61,980 nucleotides of DNA from Candidatus Faecousia excrementipullorum (lineage in GTDB: Bacteria; Bacillota; Clostridia; Oscillospirales; Oscillospiraceae). The notes beneath the pieces are model-generated. The model worked only from the letters and a program-made list of their open reading frames with translations. It was not told where the DNA came from and searched no databases. Below, one piece after another: positions 43,053 through 55,345 of the stretch. Position 1 is the stretch's first letter. Every line of letters begins with the position of its first letter. Where the stretch lies: assembly GCA_018712825.1 (NCBI GenBank), contig DVGG01000039.1:1-61980 (forward strand), read 5' to 3'. The position numbers were made by a program, and so were the translations under genes.

Positions 43053-44387
43053 ATGCAAAAAAAGCTATTTTTCACTTTGATTGTGCTGTTGGCCCTGGTT
43101 CTGGCGGCTTGCAGCACCGGCTCCCAGGAAACGGAGCCTGCGGTATATTATAAGGCCACCTTTGTTCTGGACGGTGTGGTATACGCCCAGCAGCAGGTGG
43201 CAGAGGGGGGCACTCCCACCCAGGTTGCCCTGAACATCCCCGGTCTGACCCTGGTGGGCTGGCAGAACGATGCCGGGGAGACCGTGACCCCTGAGAGCCT
43301 GCCTCTCACCGGGGACGCCACCTATACGGCGGTGGTAAAGCCCCAGCTTGACCAGCACAAGAGCTTTCTGTTTGTGGATGTCAACGGCTTCCTCTGGCCG
43401 GAGCAGCCCCTCACCGGGGATGCCCTGGCTGCCGGACTGAAGGCTCTGGCTCAGGAAGCTGCCCATCCCTATTTCCCGGAGCTTCCCCAGGGAGAAGAGG
43501 CGGTGACCAAGGCACAGCTTCAGGAAGTGCTGTCCCAGTTCTTTGACGGGGAGCAGGTGACCAAGGCTCTGGAGCAGCAGGGGGAGACTGTCCTGCGCCG
43601 GGATTTTGCTTTGGTCATGTGCAGCCTCCTGGGCAGAGACACCACTGCCAGGATTTCCCTGACGGAAGAGAGCAAAATGCCCCTGGATGTGAACAAGAAC
43701 ACCCAGGATTACCTGTACCTGCTGGAAGCCAGCGTGGATCACACCCAGGACGAGAACGGCGTTGCCTGGACGGAGGTGGATATTCCCACCGGACTGGAGC
43801 CGGGCTTTGTGAATCTCAGCGGCTACCTTTACTATGTCCAGGAGGACGGCACCTTCCTGTGTGACGGAGATGTGGGAACCCTCCGCTTTGATGCGGATGG
43901 CCGGTACACCAGCGGGGATGCAGAGCTGGATGACATGGTAGCCCAGATTCTTGACGAGCTGCTGCAGGCCGAGCCGGAGGCAGACCGGATGACCCACCTG
44001 CGGACGGTGTTTGACTACTGCGTGGAATCCTTTGAGTACCTGCGCCGGTTTGACAATGTGCTGGGCGTGGGAGAAACCGGCTGGGAGATCAACGAGGCCA
44101 AGACCATGATTTCCACCGGAAAGGGCAACTGCTACAACTTTGCCGCCACCTTCTGGGCTCTGACCCGGGGCATGGGCTTTGAGACCATTGCCATCAGCGG
44201 CACCTGCACCAGCACCGACCAGCCCCATGCCTGGACGGTCATCAACCTGGACGGAGAGGATTACTTCTTCGATCCCCAGTGGCAGTACGACTATAACCGC
44301 CGGGAAATTTACGACAAGGATATGTTTATGATCCCCATGGACAAAGTAGATTGGTGGGGCTACGAGTGGGCGGATGACGCCTTCTAA
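43053..44387 (+). CDS. Lipoprotein with transglutaminase-like domain
   Basis: 444 residues. Lipobox LAAC (Cys near residue 20). Residues about 30-95 form a beta-rich repeat (ATFVLDGVVYAQQQVAEGG, WQNDAGETVTPESLPLTGDATYTA, in part) like the listerial bacterial repeat. A middle part resembles an S-layer homology segment. The C-terminal transglutaminase-like core has the triad Cys360 (GKGNCYNF), His392 (QPHAWTVI) and Asp407 (FFDPQW). It should act outside the membrane as a peptidase or crosslinker. It leads an operon with MBOAT and DHHW genes. Confidence 0.83.
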   Translation: MQKKLFFTLIVLLALVLAACSTGSQETEPAVYYKATFVLDGVVYAQQQVAEGGTPTQVALNIPGLTLVGWQNDAGETVTPESLPLTGDATYTAVVKPQLDQHKSFLFVDVNGFLWPEQPLTGDALAAGLKALAQEAAHPYFPELPQGEEAVTKAQLQEVLSQFFDGEQVTKALEQQGETVLRRDFALVMCSLLGRDTTARISLTEESKMPLDVNKNTQDYLYLLEASVDHTQDENGVAWTEVDIPTGLEPGFVNLSGYLYYVQEDGTFLCDGDVGTLRFDADGRYTSGDAELDDMVAQILDELLQAEPEADRMTHLRTVFDYCVESFEYLRRFDNVLGVGETGWEINEAKTMISTGKGNCYNFAATFWALTRGMGFETIAISGTCTSTDQPHAWTVINLDGEDYFFDPQWQYDYNRREIYDKDMFMIPMDKVDWWGYEWADDAF

Positions 44388-44404
44388 GGAGAAAGGAGCA
44401 GGCC

Positions 44405-45790
44405 GTGGGCTTTGACAGCGTATTTTTTATCAGCTGCCTTTTGCCGGTGGGGCTGATTCTCTATTGGCTGATTCCCGGAAACCGGGGAAAAAACGCCCTT
44501 CTCCTTTTGCTGAGTTTGCTTTTCTACGCCTTTGGCAGTATTTCCGCCTTGGGCCTTTTGCTGGCAGCGGCGGTATTCAACTTTCTCTGGGGGCGGCTCC
44601 TCCGCCCCGTGAGAAAGATACTTCTGATTCTGGGAGTAGGGGCAAACCTTGCTTACCTCTTTGTTTTCAAATACCTGTACTTTTTCCTGAACCAGGTGCT
44701 GGGGCTCCCGTCGGATCCGGGACTGGCTGCCCCTCTGGGGATGTCCTTCTTCCTGTTCAAGGCCATCAGCTTCCTGGTGGATACCTACCGCCGTCCGGAA
44801 AGCACCAAAGGCAGCTTCTGGGACTTTTTGCAGTACCTTTCCTTCTTCCCTCAGGTCACCGCGGGGCCCATTGCCCGGTACGACCAGTTTGCTCCCCAGC
44901 TGGCATCCCGGCGGCTCACCATCCCGGAAGCCGCCGCCGGTATCCGCAGATTCATCGTGGGACTGGGGAAAAAGGTGCTGCTGTGCACCGCCTTGGCTCA
45001 GGCAGCCGATGGGGTGTTTGCCCTGGAGGCAGGGAGCCTGAATCTGCCCCTGGCCTGGCTGGGAGCGGTTGCTTATTTGCTGCAAATCTACTTTGACTTC
45101 TCCGGCTACAGCGATATGGCCATCGGCCTGGGACGGGCTCTGGGCTTTTCCACCCCGGAGAACTTCCGCTATCCTTACGCCGCCGCCTCCATCGGAGACT
45201 TCTGGCGCCGGTGGCACCTGAGCCTGTCCTACTGGTTCCGGGACTATGTGTATATCCCTCTGGGAGGCAACCGGAAGGGAAAATACCGGACAGCCCTGAA
45301 CAAAATCATCGTCTTTGCCCTGTGCGGAGCGTGGCACGGAGCCGCCTGGACCTTCCTGGCCTGGGGACTGTGGCACGGCCTGTTTTCCGCCCTGGAAAGC
45401 CTGGGCATTGTCCCGGTGAAGCGCCTTTCCCAGAGCCGGGGCGGCAGAGGCGTGCTCCATGTCTATACCCTGCTGGTGGTGTGCCTGGGCTTTGTCCTGT
45501 TCCGGGCGGAAAGCCTTGTTCAGGCTGGAAGCCTCATGGGTGCCATGTTTGCCGGATTCACCTTCCCGGCGGAGGCCACCGTGGCCCTTTACCGCCTGTG
45601 CTCCTGGGAGACCCTGGGGGTGCTGGTGCTGGGAGGCGTGCTTTCCCTGCCGGTGAAGCCCTGGCTGCAAAACCACCTCCCCAAATGGACGGAGCCTTTG
45701 ACCTATGCCGGATGCCTGGTGCTGCTGGCTCTTTGTATGATGAAGCTGGCGGCAGGCGGCTTTGCCCCCTTCATCTATGCCCAGTTCTGA
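44405..45790 (+). CDS. MBOAT-family O-acyltransferase (AlgI/DltB-like)
   Basis: 461 residues, GTG start after GGAGAAAGGAG. About ten hydrophobic segments. The family hallmarks are FLFKAISFLVDTYR, the ISFFPQ-like LSFFPQVTAGPIARYDQF, IGDFWRRWHLSLSYWFRDY and the catalytic region CGAWHGAAWTFLAWGLWHG with His311 and His324. It would pass acyl groups (often acetyl) across the membrane to an extracellular polymer. Its partner is the DHHW protein coded directly after it, as in alginate acetylation (AlgI with AlgJ/AlgX). Confidence 0.92.
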   Translation: MGFDSVFFISCLLPVGLILYWLIPGNRGKNALLLLLSLLFYAFGSISALGLLLAAAVFNFLWGRLLRPVRKILLILGVGANLAYLFVFKYLYFFLNQVLGLPSDPGLAAPLGMSFFLFKAISFLVDTYRRPESTKGSFWDFLQYLSFFPQVTAGPIARYDQFAPQLASRRLTIPEAAAGIRRFIVGLGKKVLLCTALAQAADGVFALEAGSLNLPLAWLGAVAYLLQIYFDFSGYSDMAIGLGRALGFSTPENFRYPYAAASIGDFWRRWHLSLSYWFRDYVYIPLGGNRKGKYRTALNKIIVFALCGAWHGAAWTFLAWGLWHGLFSALESLGIVPVKRLSQSRGGRGVLHVYTLLVVCLGFVLFRAESLVQAGSLMGAMFAGFTFPAEATVALYRLCSWETLGVLVLGGVLSLPVKPWLQNHLPKWTEPLTYAGCLVLLALCMMKLAAGGFAPFIYAQF

Positions 45791-45799
45791 GGTGTGCCT

Positions 45800-47119
45800 A
45801 TGAAGAAAAATTGGTTATACATCGTATTTCTCGCCCTGTTTCTGGGAATCTGCCTGATTTTTCCTGTGGGAACCTGGCTCTCCGGCCCCTCGGAGGCCGG
45901 TGCCAACGAGGTGCTGAGCCAGCCCCCCAAATGGGAGGATAAGGAAGGTAACTGGAACGATGCCTACTTGCAGGATGCCGCCGCCTGGTACAATGACCAC
46001 TTTTACCTCCGGCAGGAGTTAGTGAGCACCCAGCGGCTGCTCACGGGAAAGATTTTTGGCACCTCCGGCGAGGATTCCGTGATTCTGGGAAAGGATGGCT
46101 GGCTGTTCTACGGCTCCACCCTGGAGGACTTCACCGGCACCACCGGACTGACCCAGCGGGACATCTATGCCATGGCCCGAAATCTCTACCTTATGTCCCA
46201 GGAAAAGCCCCTGATTTTCCTGGTTGCCCCCAATAAAAATTCCCTGTATCCCCAGTATATGCCAGACTTCGGGGTGCAGGCGGAAAAGACCACCGGGGAG
46301 CTTCTCCAGGAGCAGCTGCGGCAGCTGGGTGTGAACTTTGTGGACATTTACGCTGCCTTTCAAAAGGAGCCGGTGCTGTACTATGCCACCGATTCCCATT
46401 GGAACCAAAAGGGCGCAGCCCTGGCAGCAGACCTTATTAACCAGGCCGCTGGAAAAACAACAGATTATTATGCCGGCCCCTTTGAAGCTGGAGAGCCCTA
46501 CACCGGGGACTTGTACGAGATGCTATACCCCGCCTTTTCCGGAACAGAAACAGACTGGGTCTATGGAGGTCAGCTGGACTTTTCCTATGTGGGCAATGCC
46601 CAGCGGCCGGACAGCATCACCCTGCAAACCCAGTCCGACGAAACCGGTTCACTGCTTGTGTACCGGGACTCCTTCGGAAATCTCCTGTACCCCTACCTGG
46701 CAGACAGCTTCGGCTCCGTCCGGTTCTCCCGGTCTACCACCTACGATCTGACCGGGGAGGAAGAAGTGGTGGTGCTGGAACTGGTGGAGCGGAACCTCTC
46801 CTATCTCCTGGAGAAAGCCCCGGTCTGCCATAACCCCACTGTGGAAATCACCCTGCCGGAGCCTGCCGGAACAGCGCTTCTGGAAAAGGACACCAAGGCC
46901 AACGCCCCGGAGGGGTATGTGCTGTGGCAGGGAACCCTGGATTCTACCCCGGATGTGCAATCCTCCGTGTATGTATCTGCTGGCGGAGGAGTTTATGAGG
47001 CCTTTTTATTGAAAGAAAACGGCGTTGCCCTGTATCTGCCGGAAGGTGTCCAGCCGGACACCCTGGCCTGGGAGACAGGGGGCGTTTTGGAAAGCAAAAC
47101 CATAAGCGAGAAAGACTAA
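45800..47119 (+). CDS. DHHW/AlgX-type extracellular acetylation protein
   Basis: 439 residues from the ATG at 45800, which follows GAGGTG overlapping the MBOAT stop. One N-terminal membrane helix (residues about 4-24) is followed by an SGNH-hydrolase-like domain. The Asp-Ser-His-Trp motif (DSHWNQKGA, Asp198-His200) and a late nucleophile Ser (VYRDSFGN) match the AlgJ/AlgX/DHHW family. It should move the acyl group delivered by the MBOAT protein onto an exported glycan. No terminator is visible between its stop and the IS110 element, which may have inserted close to its end. Confidence 0.85.
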   Translation: MKKNWLYIVFLALFLGICLIFPVGTWLSGPSEAGANEVLSQPPKWEDKEGNWNDAYLQDAAAWYNDHFYLRQELVSTQRLLTGKIFGTSGEDSVILGKDGWLFYGSTLEDFTGTTGLTQRDIYAMARNLYLMSQEKPLIFLVAPNKNSLYPQYMPDFGVQAEKTTGELLQEQLRQLGVNFVDIYAAFQKEPVLYYATDSHWNQKGAALAADLINQAAGKTTDYYAGPFEAGEPYTGDLYEMLYPAFSGTETDWVYGGQLDFSYVGNAQRPDSITLQTQSDETGSLLVYRDSFGNLLYPYLADSFGSVRFSRSTTYDLTGEEEVVVLELVERNLSYLLEKAPVCHNPTVEITLPEPAGTALLEKDTKANAPEGYVLWQGTLDSTPDVQSSVYVSAGGGVYEAFLLKENGVALYLPEGVQPDTLAWETGGVLESKTISEKD

Positions 47120-47189
47120 CTATTAAAAGTCAAGCCCCAAAATGAGAAATTTGCAGATTGTTGGGCCTATCGAAAAAAGGCATGGCAAG

Positions 47190-47212
47190 CAGAGCGTCGC
47201 TGCGGCGCTCTG
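47190..47212. repeat. Small hairpin downstream of the IS110 transposase
   Basis: CAGAGCG (47190-47196) pairs with CGCTCTG (47206-47212). It may end the transposase transcript or be part of the element's right end; no T-run is present. Confidence 0.4.
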
Positions 47213-47232
47213 AGAAAAGATTGTTGCGGTTG

Positions 47233-48408
47233 TTATGCAGCTTGTCTGTATGGCTGTTGGGACTTCTCCATGGCATAGATTAGGCGCACAAGCTTCTTGG
47301 CAGCATGAGATATGGCAACATTGTAATGTTTCCCCTCAGCACGTTTTTTGGCAAGGTAGGCAGCAAATGCAGGGTCCCAATTGCAGACAAATCTGGTTGC
47401 ATTGAAGATGGCATATCGCAAGTATCGGGAGCCGCGCTTCTCCATGTGGGAATGACTGCTGGTAAGCTGTCCTGACTGGTAGGTAGACGGTGACATGCCG
47501 GCATAAGCCAGAATCTTGTCGGCAGAATCGAAGTTGGAAAAGTCACCAACCTCAGCCAGAATCATGGCTCCCATTCGGGTGCTGATGCCGGGGATGGTAG
47601 TAATAGGAGATTGAATTTCACCCATTATTGAATTGATTTCAGATTCGATTTCCTCAATCTCTGCATCCAACTCCCGGATGAGCCGAATGGTATGCTTCAA
47701 CTCCAGGGACTTGGCGTGCATTCTGGAGCCGATGGAGTTTCTGGCAGCATCCCGAATCTCAACTGCTTTCTCCCGGCCATAGCGGCCTTTGGAAGCATCT
47801 GACAGCACGGACTTCAAGTGAGTCAAGTGTGCCTCAGAAATCTGATGTGCTCCGGGAAACTCACTGAGAAGTGCATAAACAGAAGCCATATGAATTGTTG
47901 GCACCAACTTTTCCAGTTCTGGAAACAAAATACAGACCAGCCGGGCAACGGAGCATTTCAGCTTTGCCCGCTCACGAACTTTGTCAAATCTGTATCTTGT
48001 TAGTGACTTTAGCTCTTCGTTGTGATATGATGTGTCTGTGTAGGACTTGAGGTCCACATCAGACATGAGCATAGTTGCAATGGTTCGTGCATCGATCCGG
48101 TCAGTCTTGGTTTTGCGAAGGCTCAGACTTTTCCGGTACAGGTTGGTGTGCAATGGGTTTATGACAAAGGTTGGCAGGCCACAGTCAAGAAGGAACCCAA
48201 GGATGTTGTAGCTGTAATGTCCGGTAGCCTCAAGTCCTACTTTTATTTTGTCTGCCGGACGAGTACAGCGGCGAATGGTTTGCAGCAGGATGCCAAAGCC
48301 TTCTGCGTTGTTAGGAATAGTGAAGACATCTGCCAGGACTTCACCTTCCGAGCTGAGGATGAAGCAGTCGTGCTTGTCCTTAGCAACATCGATACCCACA
48401 CAAATCAT
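47233..48408 (-). CDS. IS110-family transposase (recombinase)
   Basis: 391 residues, ATG after GGAGG. The N-terminal DEDD RuvC-like domain has the acidic residues at VGIDVAKDKHD, VGLEATGHY and KTDRIDARTIA. The C-terminal Transposase_20 domain has TIPGISTRMGAMILAEVGDFSNF and ILAYAGMSPSTYQSG, with the catalytic Ser in the SHSHMEKRGSRYLR region. All motifs are intact, so the element may be active. IS110 recombinases use a bridge RNA to choose donor and target DNA. Confidence 0.95.
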   Translation of the reverse strand: MICVGIDVAKDKHDCFILSSEGEVLADVFTIPNNAEGFGILLQTIRRCTRPADKIKVGLEATGHYSYNILGFLLDCGLPTFVINPLHTNLYRKSLSLRKTKTDRIDARTIATMLMSDVDLKSYTDTSYHNEELKSLTRYRFDKVRERAKLKCSVARLVCILFPELEKLVPTIHMASVYALLSEFPGAHQISEAHLTHLKSVLSDASKGRYGREKAVEIRDAARNSIGSRMHAKSLELKHTIRLIRELDAEIEEIESEINSIMGEIQSPITTIPGISTRMGAMILAEVGDFSNFDSADKILAYAGMSPSTYQSGQLTSSHSHMEKRGSRYLRYAIFNATRFVCNWDPAFAAYLAKKRAEGKHYNVAISHAAKKLVRLIYAMEKSQQPYRQAA

Positions 48409-48420
48409 AAGGAATACCTC

Positions 48421-48600
48421 CGGTATGTTTATTTGATGCTGGTTCCACAGGACACTTTACTCTTGTAACCTTGTTCCACATAAACCGTCTGGCGGTATCT
48501 AACTGATTAACAATACTGTAAAGGGCTGTGGTTGGAGCCTTTCTTCAACCATCTTGTGGTAGGACGATGAAACCAATCCACAGCATCCCTTACAGTGTAG
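48421..48600 (-). ncRNA. Candidate IS110 bridge RNA region
   Basis: On the minus strand, directly upstream of the transposase. 48578-48596 and 48515-48531 are long complementary arms (ACTGTAAGGG with CCCTTTACAGT, then CTGTGG with CCACAG) enclosing a 46-base loop. A second structured-looking part follows (48421-48510). A hairpin with a large internal loop is what bridge RNAs of IS110 elements look like. Borders and loop roles are inferred. Confidence 0.4.
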
Positions 48601-48659
48601 CATATGTCCTTGGAGAGGGACAATAAAAACTACTACTCTATAATACAAGGATAAGGAAT

Positions 48660-49052
48660 ATGAAAAAGTTGATTGTTGCCATGCTGTGCCTGACGGCTCT
48701 GCTGGCAGGCTGCGGCGCTGACCCCCAGCCCACCGAAACCACCACTCAGCCCACCACCCAGACTGAGGCCACCACGGAGGCTCCCACGGAAACCACCGAA
48801 GCCCCCACGGAAACCACCGAAGCCCCCACGGAAGAAACCACAGAAGGCCCTTCCCTGAAGGCCCAGGCCGAGAGCTGTATCGGCAAGACCGTGGAGGAGC
48901 TGATTGCCCTCATCGGAGAGCCCCAGTCCTCCGACTACGCCCCCAGCTGCCTGAACCCCGGCGTGGGTGAGGACGGCAATCTCTACTACGAAGGCTTCAC
49001 CGTCTATACCTACAAGGAAGACGGTGTAGAAGAAGTGGTAGATGTGGAGTAA
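48660..49052 (+). CDS. Small lipoprotein with Thr/Glu/Pro repeat linker
   Basis: 130 residues. Lipobox LLAGC (Cys near residue 18), then a 45-residue linker of TEAPTET-type repeats, then a small domain (IGKTVEELIALIGEPQSSDY to VYTYKEDGVEEVVDV) with the outline of SmpA/BLIP-type folds. The linker would hold the domain off the membrane within the cell wall. At the DNA level three 21-base units repeat (about 48774-48838). TATAAT at 48639-48644 may belong to its promoter, with a weak -35 (GGGACA, 48617-48622) near the IS110 end. Confidence 0.75.
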   Translation: MKKLIVAMLCLTALLAGCGADPQPTETTTQPTTQTEATTEAPTETTEAPTETTEAPTEETTEGPSLKAQAESCIGKTVEELIALIGEPQSSDYAPSCLNPGVGEDGNLYYEGFTVYTYKEDGVEEVVDVE

Positions 49053-49058
49053 CCCATA

Positions 49059-49092
49059 AAAATAGCCCGCAGTCAAAGCTGCGGGCTATTTT
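49059..49092. terminator. Bidirectional terminator lipoprotein / rodA
   Basis: AAAATAGCCCGCAG (49059-49072) pairs with CTGCGGGCTATTTT (49079-49092); 14-bp stem with A/T flanks on both sides. Confidence 0.88.
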
Positions 49093-50264
49093 CAGCGAAT
49101 TTTCAGGGCATTGTAGGGCGGGCGGATATACCGCTCGTGGCTGGGGGGATTTGGTCGGGCGTGGACGCCGGAGACCAGACCCATCATGGCGTACAGGGAC
49201 AAAATGGAGCTGCCGCCGTAGCTGATGAAGGGCAGGGTCAGACCGATAACCGGAGTAATGCCGATGCACATACCGATGTTGCTGAGAATCTGGAAAATCA
49301 GGGCGGAGGCGGCGCCGAAGCACACCAGCCGCCGGACATAGTCCTGGCTGTGGGTACCCACCCAGATGCACCGGGCCACAATCAGGCTCAGAAGAATAAT
49401 CACAAACAGACACCCGAAGAAGCCCAGCTCCTCGCCGATGGCGGAGAAGATGAAGTCTGTGTGCTGGGCAAACAAAGCGCCTTCTGTCTGGGTGCGGGTG
49501 CCCTGATACAATCCCTGTCCCGTAAAGCCGCCGCCGGTGAGGGAGCGAAGGCTCAGGGTGGTGTGGTAGCGTTCGTTGACACCCAGAGGGTCCAGAGAGG
49601 GGTCAAACAGCACCAGAATCCGCTTTTGCTGATAGGGGTCCAGGAACTGCCAGATAATGGGGGAGGCCACCGCAATGGAGCCGCCGGCCAACAAAAACCA
49701 GATAATGCTGACGCCGCCGGCAAAGGCCATGCCGATGAAGATAAACACGAAAATCAGGGAAACACCCAAATCTCCGGAAAGCACCATGTTCACACCGGCC
49801 AGAAGCCCCAGATGGAATACCATATGGAAAACCGAGGGGATGGAGGAGATCTGATTCTGATGGGAGGCCATCACCGAGGCCATAACCAGAATATAGGTGA
49901 TTTTACAGATTTCCGCAGGCTGGATGTCCACAGGCATCAAAGGGATGTTCAGCCAGCTTTTGTTGCCGGAGCCGTTGTCGGTGCCGAAGGGAATCAGCAG
50001 CAGCAGCAAAAACATATTGAACAGCACCATGTAGTATCGGTGCTCGGAAAAGAACTCCACGTCAATGGAGGAAATAATAGCATACAGCACTACACCCATA
50101 CCGGCGGCGACCAGCTGAATGATCACATAACGCAGAAAGCCCATGGTATAGGTAGCGCTGGAAATAATCAGACAGCCGAAGGCTGTGGCAACCAGGCAAA
50201 GGATCAGCAGCACCATATCTCCCGTGCGGAAGAAGGTTTTTGCACCTTGCAAAACGCGACGCAT
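49092..50264 (-). CDS. rodA: RodA/FtsW/SpoVE-family peptidoglycan polymerase
   Basis: 390 residues from the ATG at 50264, 8 bases after GGAG. SEDS family with about ten membrane helices. Motifs: NKSWLNIPLMPVDIQPAEICK, VLSGDLGVSLIFVFIFIGMAFAGG in the middle (in part), AIGEELGFFG, and the end NIGMCIGITPVIGLTLPFISYGGSSI. These proteins polymerise lipid II, with a class B penicillin-binding protein. The RodA rather than FtsW choice is by general likeness and the presence of mreB in the window; there is no pbp gene next to it. Confidence 0.85.
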   Translation of the reverse strand: MRRVLQGAKTFFRTGDMVLLILCLVATAFGCLIISSATYTMGFLRYVIIQLVAAGMGVVLYAIISSIDVEFFSEHRYYMVLFNMFLLLLLIPFGTDNGSGNKSWLNIPLMPVDIQPAEICKITYILVMASVMASHQNQISSIPSVFHMVFHLGLLAGVNMVLSGDLGVSLIFVFIFIGMAFAGGVSIIWFLLAGGSIAVASPIIWQFLDPYQQKRILVLFDPSLDPLGVNERYHTTLSLRSLTGGGFTGQGLYQGTRTQTEGALFAQHTDFIFSAIGEELGFFGCLFVIILLSLIVARCIWVGTHSQDYVRRLVCFGAASALIFQILSNIGMCIGITPVIGLTLPFISYGGSSILSLYAMMGLVSGVHARPNPPSHERYIRPPYNALKIR

Positions 50265-50297
50265 GGCATCATCTCCAGGGAAAAGATTCGACGCTTC

Positions 50298-50326
50298 ATT
50301 GTACCACGATTTCGGAGAAAAGTAAA
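50298..50326 (-). promoter_or_regulatory. Promoter of the rodA-family gene
   Basis: On the minus strand TTTACT (50321-50326), 17 bases, TACAAT (50298-50303), about 34 bases upstream of the start. Confidence 0.65.
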
Positions 50327-50378
50327 CCCTGGCAGGGTGTGGAAAAGGAAATTTACAGATTTTACCCGGTTCCGTTGA

Positions 50379-53880
<3,502 letters not shown>

Positions 53881-53893
53881 ACCCCATAAAAAT

Positions 53894-53925
53894 ACGCCCT
53901 GAGGAACTTTCCTCAGGGCGTTTTC
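53894..53925. terminator. Bidirectional terminator bglA / M18 aminopeptidase
   Basis: ACGCCCTGAGG (53894-53904) pairs with CCTCAGGGCGT (53911-53921), followed by TTTTC; A-run on the other flank. Confidence 0.88.
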
Positions 53926-53935
53926 TTATTGCAGA

Positions 53936-55321
53936 TTATGCCAGATAAATGGCCTGGCAGGCAAGCATCGTCATATAGCAGTCGTACTTGCTTACCAGCT
54001 CCATGGGAGCGTGCATGCACAGCACCGGCACACCGGCGTCCACGGTGACGATGTTCCGGTTTGCCATGTAGGCAGCCACGGTGCCGCCGCCGCCCTGGTC
54101 AACCTTGCCCAGAGTGGCAATCTGCCACTTCACCCCGGCGTTGTTCAGGGTGGTGCGCACATGGCCCATGGCCTCGGCGGAGGCGTCGCTGGCGCCGCCC
54201 TTGCCCCGGGAACCGGTGTACTTGCAAATGGCAACGCCGTAGTTCAGCTTACTGTTGTTTCTGGGGTCGCAGGTCTCGGCGAAGTTGGGGTCATAGGCGT
54301 TGGACACGTCGGCGGAGAGGCAGAAGCTGTTTTCAAAGCAGCGGTTCAGGTTTGCGCCGGTGGCGTCGCACAGATCCTGCATGAAGGTCTCGAAGGCAGT
54401 GCTCTGCATACCGGAGATACCCACGGAGCCAATCTCCTCCTTGTCTGCCAGGATGCATACGGCGGTGTGCTTGGGGGTTCCCATGGTCAGCAGGGGAACA
54501 ATCTCGGCATAGGCGCACACCCGGTCGTCATGGCCGTAGCAGCCCAGCAGGCTCCGGTCCAGACCCACCTCCCGGCACTTGCCGGCAGGCACCATGGTCA
54601 GCTCTGCGGACAGGAAGTCGGACTCGATGAGGCCGTACTTCTCGTTCAGCAGCTTCATGATGTGCAGCTTCACCAGGTCACTGCCCTCACCCTGGAGGGG
54701 CTCGGTGCCCAGAATCACATTCAGCTGCTCGCCGGAGATACCCTCAGCCAGGGTCTTCTTCATCTGGTCGGCGGACAGGTGGATGAGCAGGTCAGACACG
54801 CACAGAATGGGATCGTTGTCGTCCTCACCGATGGTGATGGTCACCACACTGCCGTCCTTCCGGTACACCACGCCGTGAAGAGCCAGGGGGATGGTGGCCC
54901 ACTGGTACTTCTTGATGCCGCCGTAGTAGTGGGTCTTGAAGTAGGCAATCTCGGAATCCTCGTAGAGGGGGTTGGGCTTTAAGTCCATTCTGGGGGAGTC
55001 CACATGGGCAGCGCAGATGTTGGCGCCGCTGTTCAGGCTCTCAGAGCCCATGACAGCCAGCAGAATGCTCTTGCCCCGGTTGTTGTGGTACACCTTATCG
55101 CCGGGCTTGAGGGTCATGCCGGGAACCAGGGGCTTGAAGCCGTGGGCCTCAGCAGTGGCTACGGTCCAGGCGGTAGCCTCCCGCTCGGTCTTGCAGGCGG
55201 TCATAAAATCGCTGTAGCCCTTGCAGTAGGTCTCCATTTCAGCACGCTGAGCGTCCGTCAGTTCGGCATAGCCGTTCTTGGGAGCCTGCAGCAGGGACTG
55301 GCGCAGTTCTTCGATGTTCAT
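53936..55321 (-). CDS. M18-family aminopeptidase
   Basis: 461 residues. The dinuclear zinc ligands lie in ICAAHVDSPRMDLKP, ADKEEIGSVGISG, CYGHDDRVCAYAEI and VLCMHAPMELVSKYD. Similar to bacterial aspartyl/M18 aminopeptidases, including clostridial ones that replace PepA-like enzymes. Cytoplasmic peptide breakdown. It is transcribed with coaE and the Sua5/TsaC gene upstream, with a 24-base gap. Confidence 0.92.
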   Translation of the reverse strand: MNIEELRQSLLQAPKNGYAELTDAQRAEMETYCKGYSDFMTACKTEREATAWTVATAEAHGFKPLVPGMTLKPGDKVYHNNRGKSILLAVMGSESLNSGANICAAHVDSPRMDLKPNPLYEDSEIAYFKTHYYGGIKKYQWATIPLALHGVVYRKDGSVVTITIGEDDNDPILCVSDLLIHLSADQMKKTLAEGISGEQLNVILGTEPLQGEGSDLVKLHIMKLLNEKYGLIESDFLSAELTMVPAGKCREVGLDRSLLGCYGHDDRVCAYAEIVPLLTMGTPKHTAVCILADKEEIGSVGISGMQSTAFETFMQDLCDATGANLNRCFENSFCLSADVSNAYDPNFAETCDPRNNSKLNYGVAICKYTGSRGKGGASDASAEAMGHVRTTLNNAGVKWQIATLGKVDQGGGGTVAAYMANRNIVTVDAGVPVLCMHAPMELVSKYDCYMTMLACQAIYLA

Positions 55322-55345
55322 TTTCTATTTCTCCTTTCAAGAAAC

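Larger units (their letters stand above)
47120..48650 (-). mobile_element. IS110-family insertion sequence (ends approximate)
   Basis: The transposase gene (47233-48408) with a long upstream noncoding part (48409 to about 48600-48650) and a short downstream part forms one element. IS110 elements lack terminal inverted repeats and make no target duplication, so the ends cannot be set from one copy. A long noncoding region upstream of the transposase is the layout of the IS110 group, whose bridge RNA is coded there. Confidence 0.6.

Noticed and set aside
47120-48650. Terminal inverted repeats and target duplication for the insertion sequence
   Set aside because: None seen, which agrees with the IS110 family; the element borders are therefore left approximate.
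48774-48841. Short direct repeats that could suggest a CRISPR array
   Set aside because: The units are adjacent without spacers, in frame, and code a lipoprotein linker.
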